Shown here piece after piece: positions 1 to 14,000 of a DNA stretch of 64,000 bases (within the stretch, counting starts at the first letter, position 1; every line of letters starts with the position of its first letter). The stretch spans positions 10,972,519 to 11,036,518 of the forward strand of contig CM041090.1 of NCBI GenBank assembly GCA_023079485.1, given 5' to 3'. The position numbers and the translations under genes were made by a program. A model generated the notes under the pieces. It was not told the origin of the DNA and did not search any database. It saw only the letters and a program-made list of their open reading frames with translations. Source of the stretch: Archilochus colubris (lineage: Eukaryota; Chordata; Aves; Apodiformes; Trochilidae).

Positions 1-3000
1 TTTTCAGTGTTTGGGTTTGGTGTTTTTTTTAAATGTTGATGTAAAACTCCACTTGGAAAGGAAATGTTTGTCAAAGCAGGGAAAGCAAAGGAAACCTACA
101 ATTCTAATCTGGATTAAAATACAAACTATTACTGTCACTTGAGGTAGAAGAGATTACAAATAGAAGCTTTTCTAGTTCTATGTCTGTGTTCTCCTCCCCT
201 GAGGAATATATCTCCTCTCCATCACATTTAGCAACTTCTAAGCTATGATCCCCATCAGTTGCCACAAATAAGTAAGACAAAGTTTCCCACCTGAGACAAT
301 GACAATGTTTGCCCACCACCTCTAAGTTATACCAACAGTGAAGAAGGTAGAGCAAGGGGTATGTCAGCACAGTCACTAGAGCTCAAATCCTAGAGTAACA
401 CTGTAAACTGAAATCAATGGCAATTTAAGCTAATATGCAAGGTCATGAACTCTAGAAGCTAAGAAAATACACTGCCCATTACACTTCCTGTGCTGTGGAA
501 GAACAAGGTGCAGCAGCAGAGCAAGGCAGTACCTTCTAAAGCATCCTCATATGAATCATAAAAACCTCAATGAGTCAAGAGTCCCAAAAAGGTAGCAAAA
601 GCATAAATGATAACTCATTTGCTCAATTACTTTGCTTGATACTAAGAAAATCCTCTAAAATACTAGAATATTAGCCTATTTAAGCCTCAACTCCACAGCT
701 AACAAGAACTTTGCAGATGTGATTCTATCCACAAAGAAGTCATCACAGAGCTGAAGTTTAAGCCCCAGCCTTATAAAGAGATACAGCAATAAAAAACCCC
801 TCCTCTCTCAGTAGAGACCAGCACAAGTGGAGGAATTTACATTTACTGACCAGCACAAGCAGGGTGCTGATGGACACCAAGGACACCAAGGACAGAAAAC
901 AGAATTCCTTCTGCTGGCAGTGACTGTGTATTGTGGCTATTTTAAATTTCATTGAGCATTTTGAACACATATTACAGATGAGCTGTTAAACTAGTTTTAG
1001 GGTAATTTCAGGTTACTTTAAGTAACATCCAACTCCTAACATGGTAGGATGTGATCTGGGAAGGATGGACTGTTTTAAGGCTATATTCAAATTAAGAGTA
1101 TGTGGCTCTGAGTGCTACAAGATTTGTCATACTCTCATTATTAAGGATGCTGAAGAGACAGGTGTGATTCTCATACAATGGTTGTTTCTTCTTCAGTATT
1201 AAAATTTTACTTTGACATTACTGAAACAGAACTTTAATTAAACGTTGGTTTAGCAGTTATTTCACGGGTTTAAAAACCTACAGAGGAAACCTCTTTTGTC
1301 AGGCAAATACTAACCAACCTTCTACAAGCAGCTACAACTATATCTCCATGCTACTAATAAAAATAATAGCTAAAAAAAAAAATCTCACTGCTGCAGATGA
1401 CTGACTCTGAAAAGCCTAACTAAATGGTCAGTACTACTCATCTCCAAATAAAGTTTTTTTTTTTTCTGGGGGGAAATAATTATATATATGTGTGTGTATA
1501 TGCACACACACACACACACACTTGTAGCATAAATACACACTTAAATTTGAAAACTGCCACTTATAAAAATAACAGCATGATTAACTCTTCCTTCCTTTCC
1601 CTCTGACTCTTGTGTAGAAACTCATCTCCATAGCAGGACAAGACTTCATCAAGACTCAACTCTGCAGAATAAAGCTACCCAGTTAGAAAACTTCAGGTTG
1701 CATTTAACTACTACAGAGGGCTGCAACCCCAGGCTGAGAACCCACAGACTCCTGAACACCAAGTTAAAAACATAAGGAGTTTAATTGTGGCTATCGAAAT
1801 TATTTGCTCTGTTGCCTTGGAAAAGTCACTTAGAGAAGACCTAAACTCAAGAGAGGGAATGGAAATACATTTGCATCCTCTTCTATACATAATTTACTAC
1901 AGATTTTTTCTTAAGTGTTTAGAACAGGGTAATGCTTAAAAGTCAAGCCTTCAAAAATACAAAATACTTCAATTCTGCCCTCATTCAAGCATAGCATTTT
2001 GACTGGTCTCTCTGCCTCATTTAGCAGAAAGCACAAGCTTAAAAAATTAAGGATCAGTTGAATAATTTCATTCCAAGTTTTCAGTTTCTTTTTAAAATTT
2101 AAATTCTAAACTTTACAGCAAGTAAAAAAGTGGTTTCCTCAAAAACTTGTCACAGAAACTTGTGCCTGATAAGGGAAAGTTTTCTTAAATAAGAAACTGA
2201 GACCAAAAAAAAAAAGAACAAACAGCCAGGATATTACTACTCCAAGCATCTCAAAAAGACCTTTTTTTCCATTGCTCTTAATTTTATAGTTAAGAACAGT
2301 TTAAGACCAACTACATCTGTAGCTTTGAAATATTCTGCACTTGTGGATACTGGAAATCAAGCCAGAGTGGTGTTAATAAAAAAGTTACCAGATAAGATTA
2401 TTTTTTGTTCGTAACAAGAGTAAATAGACAAACTCACACTGCCACTTCCACTACAAAACACATTAGGAAGTTGAGATGAGACAGATCACAACCACCCATA
2501 TCAATAGAGAAGTCTGAACAGAGCTCAGCATTTTGCAGGGTTTCTTAAGAAAATTTTCAGCAAGAACTGTATCACAAAATTGCATTTTACTGAGGTTTCC
2601 CTTTGAAGACACGAGAAACATGCTGTAAGCTGTCCTAGACAGAAGTCTGCATGGCTACTTCTCAGGTTACTTGGGCATTTTAAAACCCCAGCTCTGGAAG
2701 TTATATTCATCTCTGCCTTCTATTGAGAACACTGCCTTCTTCCCAAAACCCACATATAAAAAGCCTAAGCAATGCATACCTATGTTTACTACAAGCTAAA
2801 ACCAAAAAGCAATTAAAATCAGAATTAACTATAAAACCCAAACTTCTAGAGATACATTTTTCTTAATGAGATTTACTGCTGACAATCTGATGTTAGTGTT
2901 CTTATCAGGGGGGGTCATTTGATAGACACACACACATTTAAAGAAGTAAAACTCTTTCCCCCCCCCCCCAAAAAAAAAAAAAGCCTCTTAACCTCTTCAA

Positions 3001-6000
3001 TAATTGCAGACAACATAGGGATATACCACTATCACCAAGCCAATAGTATTCTGTAGATCAATGTTAAACTCTTTGTTGAAGTTTGCAAATAAGGCTATAA
3101 GTTACTCATTTTGTGGGAACATTATGAAAATTAAGACCTCAGACACAAAACTTCCATGTTTAAGGCTCGGTAGGCCCTGAGGACATCAGAAGAAATACAT
3201 CTTAGCATATCAGACCTAAAAGTATAAGACTATAAAAATGTTATATATTAAGATGTTTTGTTACATCAGTCAGATGCTTATTACTACCTTTAGGTTATAC
3301 AATAAAGCTTATGTGACTGTAACCAGAGACTCATTTGGAAAAAATGGGAGAAATGAAAAATCTTGTTCAGTTATTTTTAGTTAGCATTTTTCCTAACTCT
3401 GGAATATAGCAAGTTTACTGTAAGATCATGTAACTTCAATCAGGAACTTTACAGGTACATATCACATGACGATATTTGTGCAATTTTTACTTTTTTGCAA
3501 CAGAATAATTGTCTTGTTCTGGGCACAGGATAAACTGAAATGAAAGAGGTCTAATTTTGGTGTACAGGCAGTTCTGAACCTGACATTCTTTCATATTTCA
3601 AAGCACTACTTGACAAAATTAAAAGTAAAGCATTAATTAACACTGGGGGTGGGGAGCAGGGTTGGTGCAAAATATGCCACACACAGAAGGAATTTAACAG
3701 CTTATTCTGGACCTGTCTTTAGATGTAAACTCCTCAAAGAAACAGCTCTCCTTCATATATTTGAAAGGCATCTTATATCCAGAGCACTCTATCACTAACT
3801 TCTAGGACAAGTCAACAGAAATTAAACAACTCTCACCCCTAAATGCAACAAGACTTCTACAGTCTCAAAAAAAAAGACAAGAGCAAACACAGCCCAGATG
3901 AGGGTTCTACAAGCTATTTCAAATTACATTATTCTAAGGCTCATGTTTCAATGACCACGTTAACAGCACTGGTACTGTCACTTCTGTAATTAAAACCAAG
4001 CTTCCCACGTGCAAGTGGAGGGAATCTGATCCTGCCATTGCACTGCAGATGGGAGAACTCCCAGTCAGCCCCAGTAACATGTGCAAGGCAGGTGCTAAAG
4101 GGATCAACACGACTGCCCAAGATAAGACTGCACTGAAATGTATGAGCCATACCTTCAAGTTTGTCTGTCTACACTCCTATAACTTCCCTTTCTTTCTTTC
4201 TCCCCCTTGTCCCCAGCCAGTCCTGGTAGAGAACTAAAATGGTGAAGGAGCTTCGATTTTCTTTCAATGATACAGACAATCCACAGGATTCAAGCTGTGA
4301 GTTCCAATTCTGCCTCTGAGTTCCTTCAGCAGCTATGATTAGCAATGAAGATGGATGCAATTTGGAGCTTCAGACACCACAACCTGATTTGATTTGAGGA
4401 CCAATTGCTTCACCTTCTCCAGAACAGTTTAGAAAGCCATTGAGCCAAGTTTAAATGGAAGAGTGTGACACCACCATTTGTCTTTGCAGAAGCAGTAGTA
4501 CATTTAACTTACAGAAAATGAGCTAAAAGACTCATTACAGATGACAAGAGCCTCCCCATTCTAAAGATAAAACCACCTCACAACCTGGATTTTTAAATAC
4601 CAGTCAAAACAGTCCAACACATGAAAACAGATGAAACTACCCTCAGCTCTGCTTGTCCTACACTTGGAGCTCTGATGAAAAACTCTTCCTGAACACAGTC
4701 TTTCCCATCCAAGGGGTAGGAGATAAGATGACACTTGCTAGCAAAATGAAAAACCACATTTGGCCTAGTGGAAAGTTAGCACGAGTATGTTTCAAAATCC
4801 CAGAATGGTTTCCACTCACCTGAGCAGATTTAAGGGATGTTGCTTTGCACATTTTACCCATGCACAAACCTCTCTTTTTTTAAACAGGCTTAGTATGTAT
4901 CTTGAATCAAAGAAGGACATTCTAAAGCCCCTTACACTTCAAAGGGAAAAAGTTTGCATAATTTAACTCACCAAGGATTAACCATTTAAGCCATCTTTAA
5001 ATGTAAATACCCTCCCATTCTCACAGACATACCTTCCCTCCTCCTAGAGGAAAAAAAGTGTCAGCTCTTTATAACACAATCAAAACAATCCACACATCAA
5101 CTCCCCACTTCTATACAACAAATAAGGCATTCATGGAAACAGCTGGGGTTTTGTTAACTAAAAAATAAACTATAAGACTATAAAAAGTCTGCCTCTAACC
5201 TATGGCTGTCAGTATGCCTGGCAGAAGCTCTTCCTGACTTCATACCCTATGCATTCCCTATCTAACCTCCTGTGACATGTATAAAACTATCAGTACTATT
5301 CTGCTTTTTGTACCCAAAACATGGCCTAGAGGGAATGCTTTACAACATCGTGGTACTGCAAACAGAAATACAAAAAAGAACACCAAGCCTCATTTTGCTC
5401 AGTGAATTATCAGTTTCCAGTTTTAGATAAAAACAAAATTACCTTCTGTGTAAAAGTGGCTAAATTCCTGCTCATGTGAAAAACTGGATGACCTGAGCTA
5501 TTATTTTAGTGAATTACTTTGTTATTTAGGACTGTTTATCTACACCTACAATACGAGGAAGCCCCAGTCCTAATTAAGTCTGTAAGTTTACACTTTACTA
5601 ACAGTGCAACAGCAAAGTTTCACTTGAATAAACAAGCCAGGGAATTTTTTTCAAAAATTCAAATATTTACACCATGGAAAGACCTAAATTATTTGAAGGT
5701 GGAGTTTGGCCTTTTTTTCTAAAAAAAAATTAAAATCATGCATTCTGATACCTTCCATTAAGTTGCTGGAAATAGTTTTGGTTAATTAAGCCTCAAAAAA
5801 TGTCAGTTACTATGTTAAATCTTAAAACTGGAATTTATTTTATTTTCAGCTTGCAGCTGGGAGGCAAAAAAAAATGAAGGAAGGTCAATAGAAAATAGAA
5901 GTTGTCTCCTCCTAGCTCTACTAGCCCAATGTTTTGTCTCGAAATTTGAAGAAATTGGAAGGGAAATTATTAGGAGGCTACTGGTTTGGAGGTTTTTTTA

Positions 6001-8250
6001 AATAACATGCCTAGAAAATTCAGTTGATTAGCTTTTACTGTTCTTAAGGTGTGTAGTAAATTTCTCATTCCTTCCACATGTCAGAGAGACAGAGGGATGT
6101 AGGAGGAGGAGTTGGGAGGAGAATACAACTTTCTAGAAGGAACACACAGTAAATTCTAGTGACTGATTTAACAACTGGAGATGCAAGGAAGAAGAAATAT
6201 TCAGAAAACTCTGCTCCAGCAGTGATTATTTTCTTCTCATTCGAGTTCCCTTAAGAATGAAGGGATCTCCAATTTCTTGGTTTATTCTTTTAAACATGAG
6301 GAGAAATTTCATGCTGCAAGCCAAACCTTATTTTACTTTTAGCAATCTACTTTATCTTGGCAAGAATCAGGTTGTATGAACAATGCAAAGTGAAGCAGAA
6401 GAGCCTTAAGAGTTTTGGAAAGAGGTCCAGAATACAAAAGGAGATGATCTGGCCCCAAGACTGAAAGCACAGAATGAAAAACTAGAGGTACCTCTACCAC
6501 TGGCAGTGCTACTGCTCTTCTGACAGGGAAAGCTTCAGCTATGTGCACATCTCCTGCACTGACAAACTATTCCTTGAATTTTAGCTATCTACCAGAGACG
6601 TTCAGAGGACAACACCAGAAAAGCAGCAACACCACAGAACAGCAACATTCAAGAATAACTACAGCCTTCCGCTTCCAGAGAGGAAAAGAAGTGTTATTAA
6701 CTCTATCTGCCAGTAGGGGGAAATGCCAAACAAGTGGAAAAAAAGAACGTTAAGCACAAAACGCTGAAGAAAATTCAACGGTACAGACCAATACCCCATC
6801 CACATACCCTCAGCAGCTTAGGAAGGGGGGAGGTAGGATGAAAGAAATATATATGGCTCAAAGTAACCGAGGATTTTGCTCACTCTTCAGGCTTTAAAGT
6901 GGAAACAGTGAGAGTCCAAAATATAATCACTGAAGAACAAGCAAAAGCAAGGTTTCAATTTCAGTGTTAGCCCAGAGTGACTACAAATCAATTAAAGTTC
7001 TCTTAAATGTAGTGTTTCAATGAAGAGCAAAGTTTTTTTGATTATACAACCGAGAGAAGTGATGTGAAGGAATTTAAACTTTTAAAGGACTCTCCAACAT
7101 GAACCTATGAACAAATTTATTTAAACTGAATATATACATTCTAGAAAATCATTCTGCATTACAGAAGACTTCTTATTACATTTATACAGAATCCCAAGAG
7201 TCTGGACTTTTTTTTTTTTTTTTCTAAAGAGATTTCAGAGCAGCAGGGGTCCCATTAGACACCCTGTTTTTCCTTCTACCTTGTAAATGTTATCCGCACG
7301 CCATTTCCATGGTTACAAAGTATAGTTAAAACTACTTAAAGGGAATACAAGTGAAGGGAATAAATCCATGTTAAATATATTTTGATGAAGGGCAACTTGC
7401 ATGCAAAACACAGAAGACAGACCCAATTACACAGTACATTTTGAAGAAACAGAAAACCAAAATGTGAAAAAGTGTTAACAAAAGAAATTTAACATGCATT
7501 TACAATGGAAAAAACAAAACAAAACAAAAAGCAAACAAGCGTGCCCTCAAATCACAAAGACTTCCAGTTTAAACCATCACAGGCTAAGAATCCCAAGTAG
7601 CAATGAGGTTTCCAAGGACAGATACATGGAGATCAGGTACAAAAGCTTCTACTGTTGGTACTTTCCCACAAATATCAGACACAGGCTAGGTACACAAGTA
7701 ATAATACTAACCAAATACTAAAAAATGCAGATTAATTGCAATTATAAGGTAGGGCACCTTGCAACAACAGGTTATCTTTTTATACTTCTGTATTTATAAA
7801 GCTCTTTCAAAATCAGGTGCTGTACTTTCAGTGAAGCACTTTCAGTGTATCCATGAAATCTTCTAACTGAATGGTAGTTCTCCAAGCATGTATAAGCAAA
7901 GAGTAGACCAAAAGTATATCAACAGGTTTAAGTAAATCCCAGCTCTGTGCAGTTTATAGTTCTACCACCAGTTTCTCCACTTTCACTTAATTTGTCCTGC
8001 ATCAGGAACACACCCTTGGGCACCTAATCTATCTAATCAATGCATTCTCCTTTATCTTTTCTCTCAGTTGTAAAGTCCTATCACAAGCAGTCCCCCCCTC
8101 CTCTTTTTCTGGAAGGAGTGGTGGGTGAGGGAGCATCACATCGCACTCCACAGAAAGCTGAAGTGATTCACAGATAGGTCTGGGGAGCACCAAGAACAAG
8201 CTTAAGCAGCAGGAATACTGGGCTGGCAGCAGAAGGGAGATTTCCTTCCA
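1..8250. other. AT-rich non-coding sequence, no recognised exon
   Basis: I see no recognisable gene or young transposon here. The sequence is AT-rich with short random open frames, as in an intron or intergenic DNA. It contains a TG/CA microsatellite at about 1480-1522, C/A homopolymers near 2958-2984 and a poly-T run near 7207-7224. The only open frame with protein-like composition is on the minus strand at 117-290 (see findings). Whether this block is the first intron of a gene starting in the 31-33 kb CpG island cannot be decided from sequence alone. Confidence 0.6.
1480..1522. repeat. TA/TG/CA dinucleotide microsatellite
   Basis: A compound run of alternating pyrimidine and purine: TA steps, then TG steps, then about ten CA steps. 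Such tracts are usually length-polymorphic and can adopt Z-DNA. No gene context is visible. Confidence 0.9.
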
Positions 8251-8631
8251 GGCTGTTCAGCCTGGAGAAGAGGAGGCTCAGGGGAGACCTCATCACTCTC
8301 TACAACTCCCTGAAAGGAGGTTGGAGCCAGGGGGGGGTTGGGCTCTTTCCCCAGGCAACTCTCAGCAAGACAAGAGGGCAGGGTCTCAAGTTGTGCCAGG
8401 GGAGGTTTAGGTTGGAGATTAGAAAGAATTTCTTTCTGGAGAGGGTGATCAGGCATTGGAATGGGCTGCCCAGGGAAGTAGTGGATTCTCCGTGTCTGGA
8501 GATACTTAAAAAGAGACTGGATGTGGCACTCAGTGCCATGGGCTGGGAACCTCAGCGGGAGTGGATCAAGGGTTGGACTTGATGATCTCTGAGGTCCCTT
8601 CCAACCCAGCCAATTCTATGATTCTAGGATT
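8251..8631 (+). mobile_element. CR1 LINE, 5'-truncated 3' end
   Basis: This is the 3' terminal part of a chicken-repeat-1 type non-LTR retrotransposon in plus orientation. It begins at the segment that encodes the end of ORF2 ([20 protein letters not shown] in related copies), runs through AGAAAGAATTTCTTT, and ends with GAGGTCCCTTCCAACCC followed by ATTCTATGATTCTAGGATT, the CR1 octamer tail. About 380 bp remain of an element that is several kb when complete, so it is a dead 5'-truncated insertion, the usual fate of CR1. It is very close by eye to the copies at 10.8, 35.8, 53.5 and 61.2 kb, which suggests one related subfamily. The upstream boundary is where similarity stops, and no clear target duplication was seen. 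Confidence 0.95.
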
Positions 8632-10795
8632 CAGCAGTTGAGTTCAGTGTGCTGTAGTGGTTAAAGGACAGAGCACTTTGCTGTTTGTTTTTCTTTTTAA
8701 CTAAAGCCATGATCATCTACTCATCTTTCACTTTCCCCACCTGGTCAGAAGTTCAGCTTGTGAGTTAAGTTTTCAATGAGCCAGTCACACAGACAAATTT
8801 TCATTTTGAGACTGGAAGACCTACAGAACAACTGGGAAAAGGAGGCATCTGAGTTTGCCAGGCATCTGAAGTCTGTACTTTCTGCTTGTTATTCAAGAAG
8901 AAGAGAAATCATCATTATTTTCTGCTTATCATTTTTATGGCACAGGGGATAACAGTTCTTTACTGCATCATCCAGGAAAAGACTGTATAAGGTCAAGGAG
9001 AAAAATAAGGAGTAGTTTAAACACTGAAATTAAACTAACCTGTGATGGTTTTTTCCTTACAAGTAAACTTCCCTGTCAATGTACTGGAACAAGTACTGGT
9101 CCATGCTTCCTGTCTGGCACTTTTCTTTGAATAAACTGGCCCCTTCAATTCAGTTATTTGAGCACATGCATTAAAAATAAGCCATTTCCTGTATACAAAA
9201 GTACAACTTAATGATTAGCTGCTAATGTGTATCGTTGTGCTCTGTATTTCATGATACTGAAAAATACTTGGAAGAATACAGAAGCTCATTTTATCTTTTG
9301 TGGAACTTTTAACAGGAAGAAAGACAGCTCAAAATTTTAAAAGTATACATAAATTCTTGCCTTTACAACACTACAGATCTAATATGGCTCTAATATGCTG
9401 CAGGCTTCTAACTAATTGTTGGAAGACAATAGGGAAACTATTTGTTAGTGAGCAGATGTTCCCATGACAAAAGTATCAAAGAGCAATCATTTGTTTCTTC
9501 ATCTGTCTTCAGATTTTAAGAACAAGATGAAAAAGGTACTGCTTTTCACCTGCTAGAAGTGATTTTTTTTCTTCTCAAAAGAATACCAACAACATAATTT
9601 CACATAGTTCTATGCAAGTTAAGTCTCAGACTTGTGTTGCATTCTCTGAACCCTGTAAAAGGCAGCTGGGACCCTCTGCTGCTGCCAGAAATGTATCACA
9701 TTTTCCTCTCCAGTAAGTATAACGTTTTAAGTACAGTCCACTAACATTTACAAAACACCTTTTTCATCCTACATTTCAATTTTATTTGCATTTTAGTAAA
9801 ACTTTTTATTTTACCAGCTATTATTTTATTATACTACGTTGTCATTTTCTCATCCCCGATCTCCTGAGTATAGAGACCCACAAAAAAAACAAAATAAAAA
9901 GGAAAATAGAAACAAAAATAAACTTATGACTAACAGAAGTTCAGCATGCTGAACTAAAGAAACTGCACAGCATAAGGGTTTTCATGAGTTTCTAGTTTCA
10001 CATAGTGATAATTTATGATAGAGCACCTAAAGGCAACAACATGCTTTACAAGCAGCCTAAATAAAACACCAGTAAACAGCATTAGGTAAAGCATTTTTGT
10101 TTCAAACTCCAAACTTAAAAGAATATTGCAAGCTCCTTTCTCTCCCTCTACAACCCAAAATAAAAGCATGACAGAGAAGGTATTTCATTACATTCTTAGA
10201 ACTGTAATAAGCAGAGTCAGATCCAGCCACTCACATTTGGCATGCAGGATGTACACACTCCCCAGTACATCACACTGAGAAAAAACACTTGCTGAGCTAC
10301 CTGCCTTCCCAAGGCCTCCAAGGCCTAAATCAGGGAGGCTCTGTGAGCAGTGCTGCTGCACATCAGCACATCTACTGCCTCTTCTCCCTATTTCCCTTCA
10401 GATTTAAACTACCAGATCATTGCAATGTCAGCCTTTTTTCTCTGCTTCCTTCAGCTGTAGTGTCCGTATCAAAAAAAAGGCAAGGGACTCACAATCTACT
10501 GTGCAAGATTTGGCCCTGTTTTATTTTGGTTTTTTCTTCTGTAATATACTAACTACCCTGCAGCTACCAAGCCATCCTCATCTGATGGGCTTTGTCCCTT
10601 GAATGCAATAGGACTTAGGCTTCCAGGCTTCAACACTGTTTTAGCAGCTTAACTCTAAGGGGAAAAAAAAACCAACAAAAGACCCTCTTTTCATTTGCCT
10701 GCTGAACTCAGATTTCCCCATTCTCTCAACAGATACAAAAGTCCGACACTGGTTCAATATTCACACATTTCTCTCTCTTTTCTTTAGCCAGGGGG
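8632..10795. other. AT-rich non-coding sequence
   Basis: Spacer between two CR1 insertions. I see no exon, RNA gene or further repeat; short open frames here look random. Confidence 0.55.
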
Positions 10796-11085
10796 GCGTT
10801 GGTCTCTTTTCCCAGGCAACTCTCAGCAAGACAAGAGGGCAGGGTCTCAAGTTGTGCCAGGGGAGGTTTAGGTTGGAGATTAGAAAGAATTTCTTTACGG
10901 AGAGGGTGATCAGACATTGGAATGGGCTGCCCAGGGAAGTAGTGGATTCTCCGTGTCTGGAGATACTTCAAAAGAGCCTGGATGTGGCACTCAGTGCCAT
11001 GGGCTGGGAACTGCAGCGGGAGTGGATCAAGGGTTGGACTCGATGATCTCTGAGCTCCCTTCCAACCCAGCCAATTCTATGATTC
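10796..11085 (+). mobile_element. CR1 LINE, short 3' end
   Basis: A second plus-strand CR1 3' end that starts inside the GGAGCCAGG segment of its relatives and ends with CCAATTCTATGATTC. About 290 bp survive. It is nearly collinear with the copy at 8251-8631 but more strongly 5'-truncated, and it carries its own substitutions (GAGCTCCCTT instead of GAGGTCCCTT). It is therefore a separate insertion rather than a local duplication, although a segmental duplication with later decay cannot be excluded. Confidence 0.95.
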
Positions 11086-14000
11086 AGCACCAATCCCTCA
11101 CTCCCCTGATTATTTTCATACCAAGCTATTAAATAAAAGTGCAATTGAGCAGTTGCCCAAGTACCTCAAGTGTTCTCTTATAAAGAACTCGATTTCTCTG
11201 TCAGGCTAATCCTGACAACTGCTTTAAGCATTTTATTTTATCTATTTCACCCTTTTTCTGCTCTTCAGATTCCCGATCTACCTTGTAGCTTTGCAACACT
11301 AGGACAAAAAGAAAGTTTTGTCTCTATATAGCATGAACTTCCTCACTCAGGCAAGGTAGAACAATACTGAGATAAACCCCACATTTTCTCCTAGCTTTAG
11401 TCTGAATGACATTTTGAGTAAAGTACTTGATGCAAAAGTCATGAGTGTCACAAAGCTACTGGGGAACCACAACAGCATGAACTAAGGTACACATAAAGTT
11501 TCAAGATTCACATTCAGACAAAAAAAATAGTCATATTCTAGAGGTTGAACATATATTTTAAACAACACTAAGACTTAGAAGTAGGTAGGCAAGTACAAAA
11601 ATGCACACTTTATCTGAATCCTGGAGGCAAAAATGGTTTAATTGTACTTTCTCCTTAAATCCATACAAAAAAATCAAAACAAATAGATGAAAACCATCAC
11701 AACCATTTGTTCCTTTCAGGAATTGTTCTGCAAAAATGTAAAAAAGAGAGATTTCCCAAAGAATCCAGTGTAAGATATAATTAGGTAAACAATTATCTAA
11801 CTATAACATTGCAATGGAAACCCTGACACATTTCATACATAAAACATTGACAGAACCCTGAAGATCTTACTATTGGAGAACAAGCAACACAAAAAAGATG
11901 GGCAGGTGAGAACCAAGTTTATATTAAGTTTAACTATGCACCTCAGAAAGAGCCATTTTCCTCATTATAGAATTGTTTTCTCATCTCAAAATTTGAGCAG
12001 TTGTTTTCTCCTCTCTACTCTGCACAATATATCTGAACTAAATTACAAGGTTATTTCCATCCATTGTCTTGCAAGAAACAGCTGTCCTAGAAGGAAAGCA
12101 GGAGGGAACCACTTCCCAACCCCTTTTCAGCACCCTCTGCTGCAAGAAAACATATCCCTGTACCAGGAGGCATTTAAGTTCCCAAAAGAAACATGAGCAT
12201 TTTAGAGAACTCCAAAACAAGATGCACTTAATGTCTTGGAAGTAACTGCTAGTGAATAATGCCCCCTATTGTAATTTTAACCCATGCTAAACAGCATATT
12301 TAAAAATCATCTATTAGAGAAGCATTAAGAGTTTAAATTATTTCAGCCTTTTCTATTTTCTCAAGTTGCATTAAAAAGCACATAATATCTGGCACAGATT
12401 CTGGGGGGGAAGTAGCTTGTAAATATCATCCTTTCATATACACTACAGACTCCAGTCCTGGAAGAATGCTCATTAGTACTTATTTTTCTGAAGAGGACAG
12501 GATGGTTGTGCTCCAAAGGACCCTGGGATCAGCCATGGCATGTGTCACCAATTTCAGAACTAGTTCATCCAAACAGCCTCTGGGTCAAGTCACTTCAAGT
12601 GTTTCATCTTCCAAAGACAAGCACACAATTAATAATGATATTTGGGTTTTGGTTTGTAACAATGCAAGTATTCATTTTTTGGCTTTGAATGTTCTTAGAA
12701 GTGTCTGAATAAATATCACTAGTATACAAAGCAATGACTAGTCCAGGTTAAGATAGAAAATTCAAGCAAGTAAGGCTTAGATTACATATGCTGGAAAAAT
12801 AAATGAACAACCAACCACAAAAGAAAACTGTAATATAATAAAACCCCATCAAACCACATTTTTCAGACTTCTCATTCATGAACATTTTAAAATGGTCAGT
12901 CATCTTTCAAAACCTGCAGAGAAGTTCTTACACAAGCAGTCAAGGTAACAGTAATTTTTATTAAACTTTTTGCAGTTTAAATTCCTGCTCAGTCACACAG
13001 TACACTAGGGACTGTTCAAATTCCACAACAAATTAATACTAACCTACAAAAAAAAAAGATTTTCCACAACTTGCCAAGCACCACAAGTATGCACCCACAC
13101 AGGAGTTCAAGATGCTAAGAGCTTCTAAATATAATAATGTAAAACTGTAATTACCAAATTCACAAACAGCAAGGAAGTTGAAAGGGGATTCTCCCAACAA
13201 TAATCTAAATCACCTAGGTACCTGAAAATCTGTGCAATCTGTACACACTGAGCAAAGGATGCAATTCCTACAGCAGGTAAATTGTTACAGTCTGGATGTC
13301 ACACCTGCCTGTTGATGCATGAAGTTTCAGTTTTCCTGCTCTCCAAGTTGAAAGTCTGGAGAAAAGTGCAGCTTGTCACAGTCCTCCCTCCTGCCTCTGA
13401 GATATGGTAAGAAACAACACATGTACTACTCTGTCAGTCTAATTATTTAATCTCAAATCAACACTTAGAGCAGCAAAGAAAAGTCACATGTGGAAGTGCA
13501 ATTCTCAAAAGAAGAGAACTTTCCAGAAATATTTCTTCTCTTAGAAGAGTTTGCTCCCATTTTCCTAAAAACTCAACTAGTTAATACAAACTCCCAGAAA
13601 AAAAAAATCAAACTGAGACATACATCAGCAAGGATTAAACTTGCCAAGACATAACACATGCTCTTTGCCTGACAGTTGAAACTGATCATAATATCCCTCA
13701 TTAAGCTCAATGTTTGCCTTTCAAACTATAATTTCAAATAAAATCCATGAAAATACTACATAGACAATGAAAGGACAATCTTGATATTTATAAAAAAATA
13801 AATTTACAGCTTGTCATAACAAAAACTAGACAGACTTGATAGAAAAGACAAGACAGGGATTTACAAAAACTGGAAAAGGAAAGAACTGAAAGGAGACTGG
13901 AAATGCCATTGCCTACCAGAAGTCTCATAATTCACAGTGCAAAACTTACAAAGCAATGGTCATTTAAACTATCATTAAACAAAGTAAAAAAAAAGAAAAA

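Noticed and set aside
6709..6724. CTCF-like GCCAGTAGGGGGAAAT
   Set aside because: The core CCAGTAGGGGG fits, but the following GC-rich half is missing, and it is isolated in AT-rich DNA.
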